64,000 bases of DNA from Cristatella mucedo (GCA_009760855.2 WPIO01000197.1:262501-326500); one strand, 5' to 3'; positions 34,787 to 46,825 are shown, numbered from the stretch's first letter. The notes: generated by a model not told the origin, from the letters alone. Numbers and translations: made by a program.

Positions 34787-34813
34787 TTCTGTCGCTCTCT
34801 CTCTCCCTCTCTA
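34615..34813. repeat. (CT)n / (CTGTCT)n microsatellite
   Basis: TCTCTG repeats pass into pure CT. The equivalent position in the other units carries shorter tracts (about 38.40, 46.66, 55.02, 59.09 kb), so the array existed before the duplications and changed length afterwards. Confidence 0.95.
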
Positions 34814-35305
34814 ATTTCCGGCCTAGGTATCACAGCGTTTGTACTTCTGCACCAAACTAGTAATACAAATGGTGATATTTAGCTAGATCTCTATTGAGTA
34901 GCCTTTATACGTGTTGCAGCAGTATACTAAGAAACAGCCAGTTACCATAAAGATCTACCAAAAATTCCAAGTAAAGAATGTAACTGCAAAATTTACAATG
35001 CTTTTGCTAATATGACAAAGCCAGGGAGAAGGAATTCAGTTCAGAGATATAGTAATACCAGATTCTGATAACTGGAGCTGAATAATACTCTCGTTATTCT
35101 TAAAAATGGATTCATTCTTAGACTAAGTTAAGTAGTATTCGGTTGGTAGCTAATAAAGATTTCTTAGTCGTAGACTTTAAAGTTGGCTCTTTGCATGGTA
35201 AACCAATAATTTGTTTACTGATCGTAACCGTCGCACCTTAAGGTTTTTGGAAAATCAGCCAACACTTCGTCTTGAAAGCTTGATCAACAGTTTCATCATA
35301 TTCTT

Positions 35306-35307
<2 letters not shown>

Positions 35308-35341
<34 letters not shown>

Positions 35342-35862
35342 CACTTTCTAAATTGCCCTCAGAGAACTCAATCTCTCTTTAGGCACTTTACATTTGCTGC
35401 AAAGGGAAATGCAATTGAATGGTGACTAATATCATGCTTGATAAACAAACAAAATGAATAACCTGGTTAGGGGTGAACATGCACAGGGTCAGCATGCAAA
35501 TGTGGTTAGTGGCAGCATGCACAGTGTCAGCACGCATAAGCACATGCAGGACGAATCACAGGGACCCACTAAATGCTGCCCTAAATAGGTGTGTTTTTAA
35601 GTTCCTTTTAAATGTAGTCAGGTCAGGGATGTTCTGATGCAGGTCGGGAGGGAGTTCCAGGCTTTGGGAGCATACGACCTAAATGCATGGTCTGCAAAAG
35701 ATTTGAGGTTTGTACGAGGTATTGTTAGACTGTTGGATTCCGAAAAGCGGGCGGTACGATGCTTGGCCTGATGGGGGAGTATATCTGAAAGATAGGCCAG
35801 AGCCAAAGAATGAAGTGACCTAAAAGTGAGCGACAAAACCTTGAAGTCAATCCGTTGCTTTA
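35308..35862 (-). mobile_element. LINE-A, 5'-truncated
   Basis: It starts with about ten AAT units, then GCACTTTCTAAATTGCCCTC, the 3' UTR and the C-terminal ORF in reverse (AFRSYAPKAWNSLPTCIRTS). It ends near GTCAATCCGTTGCTTTA. It splits the degenerate duplicon frame of unit 2, so it inserted after the duplication. Confidence 0.85.
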
Positions 35863-36889
35863 CAGATATTATTTTGCCCACTGTCAACGGTGTCCGAACA
35901 TGGATCACATTTCATAAACAAAATAGGGCTTACAGTTGAATCGGATGTTGTGGATGTTCAGCATCCGAGAGACTTTGCTAGCTTGTTTTCTAGAGTCAAT
36001 TTGTCAGGTTAAGGACAGCATTAATTTATCGATATAGCACGTCGCGAACTGACCGAGTTGAGCCATTTTTGGTCGTGTGCAGACCAGGTGGCTGGCCTAA
36101 TCTTACATTATTTTAGAGCGAAGGCCACGAATCACAGCTAAGGCTTTAGAGAGGCCTCGTGTTGTAATTGTCGTGAGATGTTTGGAGCATGGCAATACCT
36201 GGAATTCTCTAGTTCATATCTGAAAGGTTTCTGATAGTGCTACTGAGTTTCTTCGTTAACGTTAGCGTCTGTTATCTGCCGTTTAGGTCGCTTACTTGTG
36301 CTAAGTTTTGTCTCCTCTCTAGAATAATCAGTGCCAAGGCTGATCCAAATACTGCGATCTTTGGGGACCAGTACGCAAAAACTACGCATTCTTGTGCATG
36401 CTTGCCTAATGCTAGTCGGCACTCAAACTGTGAGTCTAATAACTGATATCGCCACGTTTCCATTCTGTGTGACATTTAAGATTAAGCCAAGATTCCCGTA
36501 TGCACCACTGCTCTCTAGTAATAACGTGCAAACGCTGTGAAGCTTCTATTCGTGGAACCTATCGCTATCCCCGATTAGAGATTTTTACCCTGCCTAAGTT
36601 TTGGCAACTGCAATAAGTTGTATCCTACTTCGAATGATTCCATGGGTCTTACTTTCTGCTATCTGCCACTTTCTGTATAATAGTGATCCCTAAAGAAGTG
36701 TTAAATTGTAGTGACAGATACGGTTCATATGAACGTTTGGTAGTTTTTTGTGATCAGCCGGTTTGAACATGATTACCTTTTCCTATATCTGATGCTTGTC
36801 ATAAGGGACAGGCGTTCTGTCCTTCGGTGGCATACGGAGGTGCTGGTGCAAGAAGTTGTACCAGGTTTCGTTTTCTCTGCATGTTCTAG

Positions 36890-37030
36890 CTGGAGGAGCT
36901 TAATATCTCCGAGAACATGGAGCTCACCACCCTTCCTTCCTCCATATGCCAGCTGCACAGTCTGAAAGTACTTTATGCTCCTCGATGTGGTCTTACCAGA
37001 CTGCCTGACAGCTTCGAAGGCATGGACTCG
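36890..37030 (+). CDS. LRR cassette exon, copy 2 (47 codons)
   Basis: Acceptor ATGTTCTAG| and donor |GTAAGA; phase 0 at both ends. The pair of LRRs reads LEELNISEN...LTTLP and LKVLYAPRCGLTRLP. Differences from the majority are Glu3, Met10, Ser17, Ser24, Tyr29, Pro31, Arg37 and Glu43. Pro31 on the predicted beta-strand could disturb the second repeat. There is no stop or frameshift. Confidence 0.78.
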
Positions 37031-37304
37031 GTAAGATAAGAAAAAAAAGGAATCCTTGGATTTTTGAAGCACGTTTAAAACCAGACCATGCCGTTGCTTA
37101 GTGAGTGGTGTGCGCTTTGATGCCGTCTGAGGGTAGGTGGAACAGTGGTTTTTGCAGTGATCAAAATGCGTTGCAGTGATAGCTCAGTACATTTGTGACC
37201 TAAGCACAGTTTTATTTATTTTAAATATCGTCAAGTCAGGGGATGTTGTGACGGAAGTCGGGAGTGAGTTTCCAGCTATGGTAGCATAAGTTGAAATTAA
37301 AAAA

Positions 37305-37477
37305 AATTAAATACTAGCTGATTAACCAGCCTCTTTTGTATAGCGGCAGAAGAGCCTTTACGGCTATCACCAACGCTTGCAGTGGCGATAAAGAATCGCC
37401 CACCGCAGGATTCGAACCCACGACATCGGGACCGAGGTCGTGAAAGCAACCACCTTACCTAGTGTGCCATCACGGCT
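37305..37477 (-). mobile_element. SINE-A with probable target duplication
   Basis: A full minus-strand copy runs from the AAATACTAGCTGATTAACC tail to the head complement CCATCACGGCT. It interrupts the fossil LINE segment of unit 2. The left flank GAAATTAAA and right flank GAAACTAAA match the uninterrupted GGAACTAAAGGC of other units, indicating a short target-site duplication. Confidence 0.85.
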
Positions 37478-37859
37478 GGAAACTAAAGGCACTGTCTGTA
37501 AAGTATTTGAAATTTGTTCGAGCGGCGCGCTTGCATTCCCACTCTCTTGATGTTACACTATTGTAAACGGTATGTGCATTTCTATTAGGTATGCCATCAC
37601 GGCCATGTTATTGCTAACATCTGTCTGGATGTTTCAACCTTTTTAGTCACAGTTTAATTAGGAATTTAATTCTTGCACCAGATAGTAAGGGATAGCTAAC
37701 ATTTAGACTGAAGGCTTACTAGTTTGTTCTAGTAATATGTTAGGTGTTGTCAGCTACCAGACTGTGTCGAGTTTTAGCTTCACGGTGCTTATTACCATAA
37801 CGGTCGTATAATGCAATTATATGGATAGAAAATAGTTTGAGAAATACAATCGGAAAATC

Positions 37860-40800
37860 TGCAGTTCATCTAGGAGCTTTACATTTGCTGCAAAGGAAAC
37901 TTGATGAGATGGTTAGTGGAAGCATGTTCAATAAAGAACAAGAATAAACCTGATCAGTGGCGACATGCACAGGGTCAGCATGCAAGTGTGGTTAGTGGCA
38001 GCATTGCACTTTGTTTAGAGCAGCAGCATATTTTCATCGTTCTTATGCTGGTTAGCAGACGATAGGAGTTCTACTCCAGGATTTGTGCAGGAATGTGCAC
38101 GACAATGGTACGGTTTCTGGAGTACCCTAGCTGTTCTCCAAGCTTGTGCGAGCAATTAGCTTACGATTTCATGGGCCTATACTTTTGTCAGCTTCCGATA
38201 GGCAGCTTTCCTGTGTGCCCACTCGTTGCTATAAAATTCAATGGCAAGTATAGTGCTAACAGTGCTCCTGTCGCGTTATAGCTTGTGGCTATGGATGGCT
38301 GCTGACTTCCCTCGTACATGTATAGATGAATAAGTCAGATTGTTTGCTCACTTCAACTGCGGTTTTCAAGTCTTGCCCTCGTATGAGGTATAAGTCACCA
38401 TCTCTCTCTCTTTCTCTCTCTATCTATTCGTCTGATTTTCGGCCTAGGCTGCTCAGCATTTGTTCTATTGCACCAAAACAATACTGAGTATGGAGATTTT
38501 TTAGCTCGATCTGTATTCAGTATACTTCATGTGTGTTGCAGCACGATCCGAGGAAAAGATCAGTTACCACAAATGTCTATCAAGAATGCCAAATGAGGAA
38601 TCGATGTGCAAAAATTACAATGCTTTCACCAAAATAAATTAAAAAAAAGCCCTGAAAAGGAACTCAGCTCAAAGATATAGTATCAGCGATCTCTGTTAAC
38701 TAGAGCTGAAGCATGCTCTCATTATTTGTAAAATTGAGATTCATTCATACACTAAGTTAAGTACTATTGGGTTCGTGACTAATAAAGATTTATAAGTGGT
38801 AGACTTTAAGGTAGGCTCTTTGCATGGCGTGGCAAGAATGGGTCGACAGGTCTTAATAGTTGCAATGGAAGGGGTTTTGAAAAACAGCCAGCACTAAGTC
38901 GTGAAACCTCGATAATTAGTTCTAGTCATATTTTTTAACCCACTGTCAGTGATGTGAGAACGTGGGTCATTTTTCCAGACGAATGATTGAACTAATGGTT
39001 AACTCAGGTTCTGTGGATGTTCGGCGTCCGAGAGACTTTGCTAACTTGTTTTCTAGACTTATTTATCAGGTTAAGAACAGCCTTAACTTATCGATACAGC
39101 AAGTCGCGAACTGACCGAGTTGAGCTAATTTCGATCGTGTGTAGACCAGGTGACTGGCCCGATCTTATGTTATTTGCAAGCGAAGATCACTAATCGCAGC
39201 TAAGGCTTTGGAGACGCCTCGTGTTACAATTGTCGTGGGACATTTGGAGCATCGTTGTACCTGGCGTTCCCTAGTTCATATCTGAAAGGTATCTGTTAGT
39301 GCCACGGAGTTGCTTCGTTAACGTTAGAGTCTGTGATCCACATTTACCTCTTTTAATTGTGCTCAGTTTTGTCTCCTCTCTAGAATAATCAGTGCCAAGG
39401 CTTTTCTAAATACTGCGATCTTTGGGGACCCGTATGCAAAAACTACACATTCTTGTGCATGCTTACCTAAAGCCAGTCGGCACTCCAACTGTGAGCCTGT
39501 GGACTAAAATCACCTCTTTTTCAGCCTCAAAGCAATTCAAGATTAAGTCAAGACTCCTGTGTGCACCATTGCTTTCTAGTAATTACGTGCAAATCCGGTG
39601 GAGCTTCCATTCGTAGAACCTATCGCTCTCCCCAATGAGAAATTTTTACCCTATGTAATCTTAGGCAACTGCAATAACTTGTACCGTACCTCGAATGATT
39701 CAGTGGGCCTTACTTTCAGCTACTTGCCTCTTGCTGTGTAATAGCGATTACCAAATAGTGTTACTTTGTAGTGACAGATACGGTTCAAGTTAACGTTTGA
39801 TAGTGTTTTGTGATCAGCCGGTTTGAACATGATTACCTTTTCCTATATCTGGTACTTTTTACATGAAGCTGTCTGTCTTTAGATGGTACATGGAGGTGCA
39901 CGTGCAAGAAGGTGTACCAGGTTTTCGTTTTCTTTGCTTTTCCAAGCTGGAGCAGCTGAATATCTCTCGAAACGAGAAGCTGACAACCCTTCCTCCCTCC
40001 ATATGCCAGCTGCACGGACTGAAAGTGCTTCATGCTTCTCGATGTGGCCTTACCAAACTGCCTGACAGCTTCAAAGGCATGGACTCGGTAAGACAAGAAG
40101 TAATGATTGAGCTTAGACTTTTGAAGCATGTTTTACACGAGGCAATGCCGTTGCTTAGTGAGTCGTGTGCACTTCGATACCGTGTGAGTTCAGTTCTAAA
40201 AGTGTTTCTCGCAGTGAAAAAGAAGCGTTAAAGTCAGAGCTGAGTACTTTGTTCTTGCTTAGCGACACAAGACTTCTAAGAAGTATTAAAACCAGAAATA
40301 CTGTTTCCTGCATAGTGGCTTGAAACTGGCAGACTTTTGCTGCTGTTTATTTTAGATAATTACCATAGACTACCTTACCTGCATTGATAGATAGTTTAAG
40401 CTTCACCTCAAACTAAAGGCATCATATTGCATCAATTCTGAGAACGTAAAATTTGGTTTTGCTTTAGCACTTAAAGGCATAGTTAATGCTTTTAGCATTT
40501 GGTAGGTCTTGGTGGGTTCGTCCTTCGTGTGCATGTAGCTGCTTACACTTTGCATAATACTTGTGGATGTTACCTCCAAACATTCTGATTGACAACTCTA
40601 AATTTGAAGTTGGGCTCCCCAGGGATATGAAAAGAAACATAGTTTATGTTGAAAAAGTATGAAAGGGAAACATTGAAATGGCTCGTTAAATGCTTTGATG
40701 ATTCCGCTATACTCGTTTGCTAATGGAGGGGTGCTGTATTAGCTGAATTTCAGAACCTAAATACTTCAATAGTGCAAAGAAAGCTACTGCTTGGATGTAA

Positions 40801-41076
40801 TGTTGCTGGCTGTGATGGCTCTGCTTGTTGATTTAATTGGACTGAATTGGAGGTTGGCTCTGTTGAATTGCGATGGCTCTACTTGTTGATTCAATTGGAC
40901 TGAATTGGAGGTGCTTTAAGATGCTAAGGTACCTTAGTTATTGCAATTAATTAAGTACACATTGAAAAGTTGGACTGGTCTGTGTGCAGAACGTCTAGCC
41001 CAGCAGCCCTATTGCACCTTGCTGGCATTTAGGACTGTCAGAAGTGAATGTTCTGGATAGCTTTTTAATGAGTGTT
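37860..41076 (+). repeat. LRR duplicon unit 3
   Basis: It carries the same landmark series as unit 2, with a very short CT tract (38.40 kb), the degenerate frame (38.75-39.07 kb), GTCGCGAACTGACCGAGTTG (39103) and LRR exon 3 (39947). The intron after the exon is nearly identical to that after exon 4. The unit ends abruptly at GTGTTCAAAGGTTA, exactly where LINE-B begins. In units 4, 5 and 7 the relic exon lies at that spot. Confidence 0.75.
39947..40087 (+). CDS. LRR cassette exon, copy 3 (47 codons)
   Basis: Acceptor TTTTCCAAG| (AAG is weaker than CAG) and donor |GTAAGA; phase 0 at both ends. It differs from the majority only at Gln3, Arg8 and Lys11, all within the first LRR. The reading frame happens to stay open through both introns for 122 codons, but homology stops at the splice sites. 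The second LRR (LKVLHASRCGLTKLP) equals the majority sequence. Confidence 0.78.
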
Positions 41077-41466
41077 CAAAGGTTATGTAATGTAATGTAA
41101 TGTATCTCCGTCTGTAACTCCACAAAGTCATAAAGACCATGTGGGTGTTACGCAGGAGAGTTTTGTATAGCATACTCACAGCCTAAGTGGCTTTCGGTAC
41201 GCATTCGGTAGCCAACAGACTTCGTCTCACGCAACAAAGAGAAGCATAGCTGAGTCCGGAGAGCAGTTGAGGTAGTGAGTAGCATAGAAGTAGCAGCTCA
41301 GGACCGCTGAAAAGGATGTGCCATAGTCGGCAGTAGGAGAGTAGTTATCGTTGCGTAAGAATTGTGTAAGCGAGTTCCACAGTCTAGGACCTGCAGAGCT
41401 AAAGCCTCTGTCATCAACTGTCTTTAAGCGGAGGAATGGGACAGCTAATTTATTTGTGCAGAAGAT
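41077..41466 (-). mobile_element. LINE-B 3' end
   Basis: It starts with a TGTAATGTAATGTAATGTA tail, typical of a short-repeat LINE tail, then AAGACCATGTGGGTGTTACGC. The minus-strand ORF end reads LRLKTVDDRGFSSAGPRLWN and then SLTQFLRN, a conserved C-terminal signature of many CR1/L2-type LINEs. It is truncated before any enzyme domain. Confidence 0.8.
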
Positions 41467-42512
41467 AGACAAGATCAGATCATCCGATGACATCATCAGA
41501 TGACATCCGATCATGGATGGCAGCAAATTTTCTAAAACTAAACGATGATAAAACTAACTTACTAGTTATGGGCAAACCTAGTGTTATTCAGAAATTGGAA
41601 AGGCTGACTTTCAAAATTGGCTCTGCCAGCATATCTCCAGTTGCATCAGCTCGAAATCTAGGTGTCATATTCCAAAGCGACCTCTCGTTAGACGACCACA
41701 TCAGCTCCACAGTCAAATCAGCCTATTTTCAGCTTCATAACATTGCTAAAATTAGGGCTTGTTTAGATAAGGATACCACGTCCAAGTTGGTCCATGCATT
41801 CGTGACATCTCGTCTCGACTTCTGCAACTCACTGCTTACTGGCCTACCAGCATGTGCGATCAGGCGATTGCAGCTGGTGCAAAACTCTGCAGCTAGGCTT
41901 GTCTGTCGTGAGCGTTGCAGTTGCCACATTACTCCACTTCTCGCCGACCTGCACTGGTTACCAGTCAAGCAACGGATTGACTTCAAGGTTTTGTCGCTCA
42001 CTTTTAGGTCACTTCATTCTATGGCTCCAGCTTATCTTTCAGATATACTACCCCATCAGGCCAAGCATCGTACCACTCGCTTTTCGGAATCCAACAGTCT
42101 AGAAATACCTCGTACAAACCTTAAATCCTTTGGAGACCGTGCATTTAGCTCGTATGCTCCCACAGCCTGGAACTCCCTCCCGACCTGCATCAGAACATCC
42201 CCTGACCTGACCACATTTAAAAGAAACTTAAAAACATACCTATTTAGGACAGCATTTAGTGGGTCTTTGTGATTCGTCCTCGATGTGCTTATGCTTGCTG
42301 ACACTGTTCATGCTGCCACTAACCACATTTGCATGCTGACCCAGTGCATGTAACCCCTAACCATGTTATTCATTTTGTTTGTTTTTCAAGCATGATTTTA
42401 CTTACTATTCTATTGCGTATCACTTTGCAGCAAATGTAAAGCGCCTAGAAAGAGATTAAGTTCTCTGAGGGCGCTTTATCAAGTGCAATATTATTATTAT
42501 TATTATTATTAT
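41467..42512 (+). mobile_element. LINE-A, best-preserved 3' copy
   Basis: One open frame of about 260 codons encodes the part downstream of the reverse-transcriptase palm: a SWMAANFLKLNDDKTN segment (after the catalytic box), SARNLGVIFQSDLSLDDH, YFQLHNIAKIRACL, SRLDFCNSLLTGLP, RRLQLVQNSAARLVCRE, HWLPVKQRIDFKVL, SFGDRAFSSYAP and WNSLPT...LFRTAFSGSL then stop. The 3' UTR, hairpin (AGCGCC...GGGCGCT) and ATT tail follow. The endonuclease and palm catalytic motifs are absent, so the copy is not autonomous. It is useful as the family reference. Confidence 0.9.
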
Positions 42513-42514
42513 CA

Positions 42515-42828
42515 GGGAGTCCATCCTTGCGATGACAACATCCGCACTAGATTGCTGTTCCTCGATTCCCGGCTGCACCTCAATGTCTACATTTAAGCAG
42601 GTCACTAGTGATGTAGTCCTGAAGTTCGTATCCCAATCAAGGAAGACAACAAGTCCTCTGGACCCTATTCCCACTGTCCTGCTCCCACGTTGCACTGATC
42701 TGCTGCTGCCATGCAGAACTAACATCATTACTATGTCATCAGCCTCAGGTCATGTCCCAGCACCTTTAAAAAAAGGTGTAGTCAGGCCAGTTTTCAAGGA
42801 ATCGACACTAGACCAAGAGAACTTGTCG
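42515..42828 (+). mobile_element. LINE reverse-transcriptase N-terminal piece
   Basis: The frame reads SPLDPIPTVLLPRCTD, then VPAPLKKGVVRPVFKEST and LDQENLS. This is the fingers region of L2/CR1-type reverse transcriptase (usually S.LDPIPT.LLK...A.V.P..KK..LD). It stops within 20 bp of the acceptor of LRR exon copy 4 and directly follows the LINE-A tail. It replaces the intron sequence that precedes every other LRR exon copy. Confidence 0.75.
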
Positions 42829-42847
42829 TTTTCTTTACTTGTTTCAG

Positions 42848-42988
42848 CTGGAGCTGCTGAATATCTCTGAGAACGAGGAGCTGACAACCCTTCCTCCCTC
42901 CATATGCCAGCTGCACGGACTGAAAGAGCTTCATGCTTCTCGATGTGGCCTTATCAAACTGCCTGACAGCTTCAAAGGCATGGACTCG
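42848..42988 (+). CDS. LRR cassette exon, copy 4 (47 codons)
   Basis: Acceptor CTTGTTTCAG| and donor |GTAAGA; phase 0 at both ends. It is closest to the array majority: only Glu27 and Ile36 differ. A transposon fragment ends about 20 bp upstream. The pyrimidine tract TTTTCTTTACTTGTTTCAG survives, but the branch-point region is now LINE sequence, so splicing of this copy may be altered. Confidence 0.78.
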
Positions 42989-43637
42989 GTAAGACAAGAA
43001 GTATAGATTTAGCTTGGACTTTTGAAGCATGTTTTACATGAGGCAATGCCGTTGCTTAGTGAGTCGTGTGCACTTCGATACCGTGTGAGTTCAGTTCTAA
43101 AGTGTTTCTTGCAGTGAAAAAGAAGTGTTAAAGTCAGAGCTGAGTACTTTGTTCTTGCTTAGCGACACAAGCTGCTAAGAAGTGGTAAAACCAAAAATAC
43201 TGTTTCCTGCATAGTGGCTTGAAACTGGCAGTCGTTTGCTATTGTTCATTTAGAGAATTACCATAAACTACTTTACCTGCATTGATAGTTAGCTTAAGCT
43301 TCACCTCAAACTAAAGGCATCATATTGCATCAATTCCGACAACGTAAAATTTGATTTTGCTTTAGCACTTAAAGGCATGGCTAATGCTTTTAGAATTTGG
43401 TAGGTTTTCGCGGGTTCGTCCTCCGTGTGCATGTACCTGCTTACACTATGCCTGCTGCTTGCAGATGTTACCTACAAACATTCGTTAATGCTTTCTTATC
43501 GGCGTCTGTAAAGTGCCCAGACCATTCGGTTGTCTGAGGGTGCTATACAAATTTGTAATGCCTTTTTTCTGATTGGCAACTCTAAATTTGAGGTTGGGCT
43601 TCTCAGGGATATGAAAAGAAAAGTAGTTAATGTTAAA

Positions 43638-43905
43638 GCAGGAATGGGAAAAGAACCGGACCTTGCATGGAGCCCTTAGGTGCTCCATATTTCAGGTACC
43701 TCGGAGGATCTTTGTCCATTCACGTCAATACTCTGGAGTCTCCCACTGAGATGGGACCTGAACGATTGCAGAGCAATGCCAGTGACGCCTAAGCAAGATT
43801 AGAGGCGCTGGATAAGAACTTTGTGATCGATAGGGTCAAAAACTGCTGAAAGATCGAGCGAAACAAGCAGAGACGCTCCACCCATATCTCCATTCCTAAG
43901 TGAAA
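43638..43905 (-). mobile_element. LINE-A reverse-transcriptase fragment
   Basis: On the minus strand this corresponds to the palm region also found at 49.3-49.5 kb: the SLGAPxG-like segment before LGPVLF, then FRS and SRLDITGIALQ-like pieces. Frame is lost in places. Relative to units 3 and 7, it is inserted between GTTAA(T)GTTAAAGCA and TGAAAGGGAAATATTG, so it arrived after that duplication. Confidence 0.7.
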
Positions 43906-44277
43906 TAAATGAAAGGGAAATATTGAAATGGCTTGTTAAATGCTTTGATGATTCTGCTACACTCGTTTACTAATTTAGGAGTGCTGTATTAGCTAAATTT
44001 CAGAACCAAAATACTTTGATATAGCAATGAAAGCTACTGCTTGGATGTAATGTTGGAGGCTGTGACTGGTCTGCTCGTTGATTCATTTGGACTGAATTGG
44101 AGGCTCTTTAAGATGCAAAGGCACCAGTCCTTAGTAATAGCATTGATTACACATTGAAGGGTAGGAATGGTCTGTGAACGGATCGTTAGCCCAGTAGCCT
44201 TATTGCGCCTTGTAGGCATTTATGACTGTCTGAAGTGAATGCTGTGGATAGGTTTTTAATGACTGTTCAAAAGCCGC

Positions 44278-44376
44278 GACTGTTCCTCCCTCCATATGCC
44301 TGCTGCACGCACTGTGTCATGCGTTTACACGTGGCTTCTTAAACTGCCTTACCACTGGGAAGGCATGCAGTCGTTA
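44278..44376 (+). pseudogene. LRR exon relic 1 (5'-truncated)
   Basis: CTGTTCCTCCCTCCATATGCC, TGCTGCACGCACTGTGTCATG, GTGGCTTCTTAAACTGCC and AAGGCATGCAGTCGTTAAGC align with the second two-thirds of the 141-bp exon. The first ~40 bp are absent. Indels break the frame, and the donor GTAAG has become GTTAAG. It lies 1.43 kb after intact copy 4. Confidence 0.75.
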
Positions 44377-45778
44377 AGCTAAGAAGTATAATTATGATGT
44401 TTAGATTTGAGAAACATGCTTTAAACACTAGTGCGTGGTTGCTTGGGAAAAATAAGTGAATTAATAAAATTCATTTGTATAGAGCCCTAAGATAACTTAA
44501 TCTCTATTCAGGTACATCAAATTAAGCCTAGGGCCGGTCAACGATAACTGTTGAACCTGCTCGCTTAGTTCTTTGCTTATACTGCTATACCTATTTTCTG
44601 AGGGAGGGCACCGTGTTAAGAGAATTTCAGCATAGAAATGCCGAAAGAGTCCATAGAGAGCTACAGCTCTGACGGCATGTTTCTGGCTGTAAAGGCTGTG
44701 CTAGTCTTCTAAGTTTTTCTGGACATAAAAGTAGTGTATGGTGTGAAGGTACTAGTGCAAAGTTGTATCAGTTACCTCGAATTCCACGATTTCATTTGAC
44801 GTTGTCCAAAAATTTTAGTGCAGCAGTCTTATTGTGATTTATGACTGATAAGGAACACATTGTTTGAAAATATTCTAGAAAGTTTCTTAGTAAGTGTTAA
44901 CGACTCGTTACCAGCAAAGTTATATTCTGATATAAACGTGCTAACCCTGGGCATGTCAGCCCTATCCACGTTATCCTTGTTCATTGAGTGATGAATACCA
45001 CTAACCGTTTGGTCGTACGATCGAACGGTTCGTGGTAGCATGCTAGATAATTAACAGGAACGACGTGGTTAGGGGTGACATGCACACAGTCAGAATGCAA
45101 GTGTGGTTTTTGTCAGCATTCCAAAGCAAATACAATTTTAATCACGGGGACCTAATGATTGCTGTCATAAATAGGTGTGATTTTAATGCCTTTTTAAATG
45201 TCATCGAGTCAGAGGATGTCGTGACGGAAGTCGGTAGTGACTTCCCAGCTTTGGGAGCATAGGAACTAAAGGCAAAAAGGCGTGCGAAGTATTTGAAATT
45301 TCTTCGACAGCCTAATTAACATTCCCAATCTGTTTATGTTACAGTATGTAAGACAGTGTGTGCATTTCTATTAGGTCTGTTATCAGGGCCATTTTTTTGA
45401 AAACATTTGTCTAGAAGTTTAAGCCATTCTAGTCCGAGTTTAATCATTAATTCCAATCTGGCATCAGATTGTAGCAGATATCTGTCATTTAGAGTGAAGG
45501 CTTACTAATTTCTTGTAGTAATAGGCTTGGTGTGGTCAGTTAGCAAACTGTGTAGCGTCCTTACCTTCATGGTGTTTATTAGCATAACGGTTGCGCTATG
45601 AAATTTATGTGGATAGAAAGTAGTTTGAAAAGTACAATTGAGAAACATGTAGGTCTCACAACAATTAGGGCTGTGTGAGTAAATATTTAGGATCCCATCT
45701 TTAACTCAAACAACTTTCTTCACAAATTTGTGGCAAAGAAAACAGCCGTTCTAGCAGTGGTTGATCTTGTCGGACCAT

Positions 45779-45883
45779 CCAGCTGCATTTCCCTTTGCAG
45801 CAAATATAAAGCACCTATAGAGACATTGAGTTCTCTGAGGGTACTTTATCACGTGCATTATTATTATTATTATTATTATTATT
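45779..45883 (+). mobile_element. LINE-A 3' tail
   Basis: GCATTTCCCTTTGCAGCAAAT, AAGCACCTATAGAGACATTG and GAGGGTACTTTATCACGTGC with eight ATT units. It is inserted in the middle of a duplicon landmark that is continuous in units 2 and 6 (GTTGAC...GTAGGTAGACAGGAC). Confidence 0.8.
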
Positions 45884-46657
45884 AGGTAGACAAGACAAAA
45901 AGCTTGGCTGGCAGATTCTGTTTAGTAGGCTGTTCGGTGGCCCATTGTTGCATGACAGTCAATGGCCACGTTGGGGCTGGACGTGAAGCCTCTTCAGTGT
46001 TTTTGGGAATCGAAGTTATGCTCATTCTGATGAACTTCCGCAGGATCACATTACCATTTAGCAGCAAGCGAACACATTAGTTGTAATCATAATGATAATA
46101 GCAATGATAACATGCTTGATAAAGTACTATGAGATAACTTAATTTCCTTCAAGTGGCTTTACCTTTGCGGCAAGACAAACTTCATGGGATGGTTAGTGGA
46201 AGCATGTTCAATTTACAACAAGAATAAACGTGATCAGGGGTGACACGCAGAGGGTCAGCATGCAAAAATGGTTATTGGCAGCATTACACTTTGTGTAGAG
46301 CAGCATATTTTCATCGTTCTTACGTTGGTTAGTAGAAGATTAGAGTTCTACTCCAGGATTTGTGCAGAAATTTGCTCGAATATGGTACGGTTTCTCGAGT
46401 ACCCTAGCTTGTCTCCTAGCTTGTGCGAGAGACTTGCTTAGGATTTCCCGGACCTCTACTTTTGTAAGCTTCCGGTAGGCAGCTTTCCTGTGTGCCCACT
46501 CATTGCTATACAATTGCATGGCAAGTATAGTGATAACAGTTCTCCTTGTGGCTATGGATGGCTGCTGACTTCCCTAGTACATGTATCGGTGAATATGTCA
46601 GATTGGTTTCACAAATCAACTGTGGTTATCAAGTCTTGCCCTTGTATAAGGTATAGG

Positions 46658-46659
<2 letters not shown>

Positions 46660-46742
<83 letters not shown>
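46660..46742. repeat. (CT)n microsatellite
   Basis: A pure TC run of about 80 bp, orthologous in position to the tracts at 34.6, 38.4, 55.0 and 59.1 kb. Confidence 0.95.
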
Positions 46743-46746
<4 letters not shown>

Positions 46747-46825
46747 TTCCCTCCCCATCTATTTTTCTGATTTTCGGCCTCGGCAGCAGTTCATTTGTAC
46801 AATTGCACCAAAAATGCATGGTGAT

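Larger units (their letters stand above)
33690..37859 (+). repeat. LRR duplicon unit 2
   Basis: Its landmarks in order are GACGTGAAGCCTCTTTAGTG (33833), a fossil LINE tail (33930-34140), a (CT)n tract (34.6-34.8 kb), the start of the degenerate frame (35.1 kb) interrupted by a LINE-A, GTCGCGAACTGACCGAGTTG (36041), LRR exon 2 (36890) and fossil LINE pieces with a SINE-A inserted. The same order recurs in units 3, 5, 6 and 7. Confidence 0.75.
42829..45039 (+). repeat. LRR duplicon unit 4 (right half only)
   Basis: Homology starts about 20 bp before the exon. It holds LRR exon 4 (42848), the shared downstream intron, a LINE-A palm fragment insertion (43638-43905), a relic exon (44278) and a fossil SINE-B tail (44460-44520). 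The upstream half (CT tract, degenerate frame) is missing. Confidence 0.75.

Noticed and set aside
37590..37606. Second SINE-A head (TATGCCATCACGGCC) in unit 2
   Set aside because: The homologous position in other units reads GTCTGTTATCAGGGCC, so it is the duplicon sequence with substitutions and not a SINE.
39863..40231. 122-codon frame treated as one single-exon LRR gene
   Set aside because: Homology with the other six copies stops at the splice borders 39947 and 40087. The flanking codons are intron that happens to be open.
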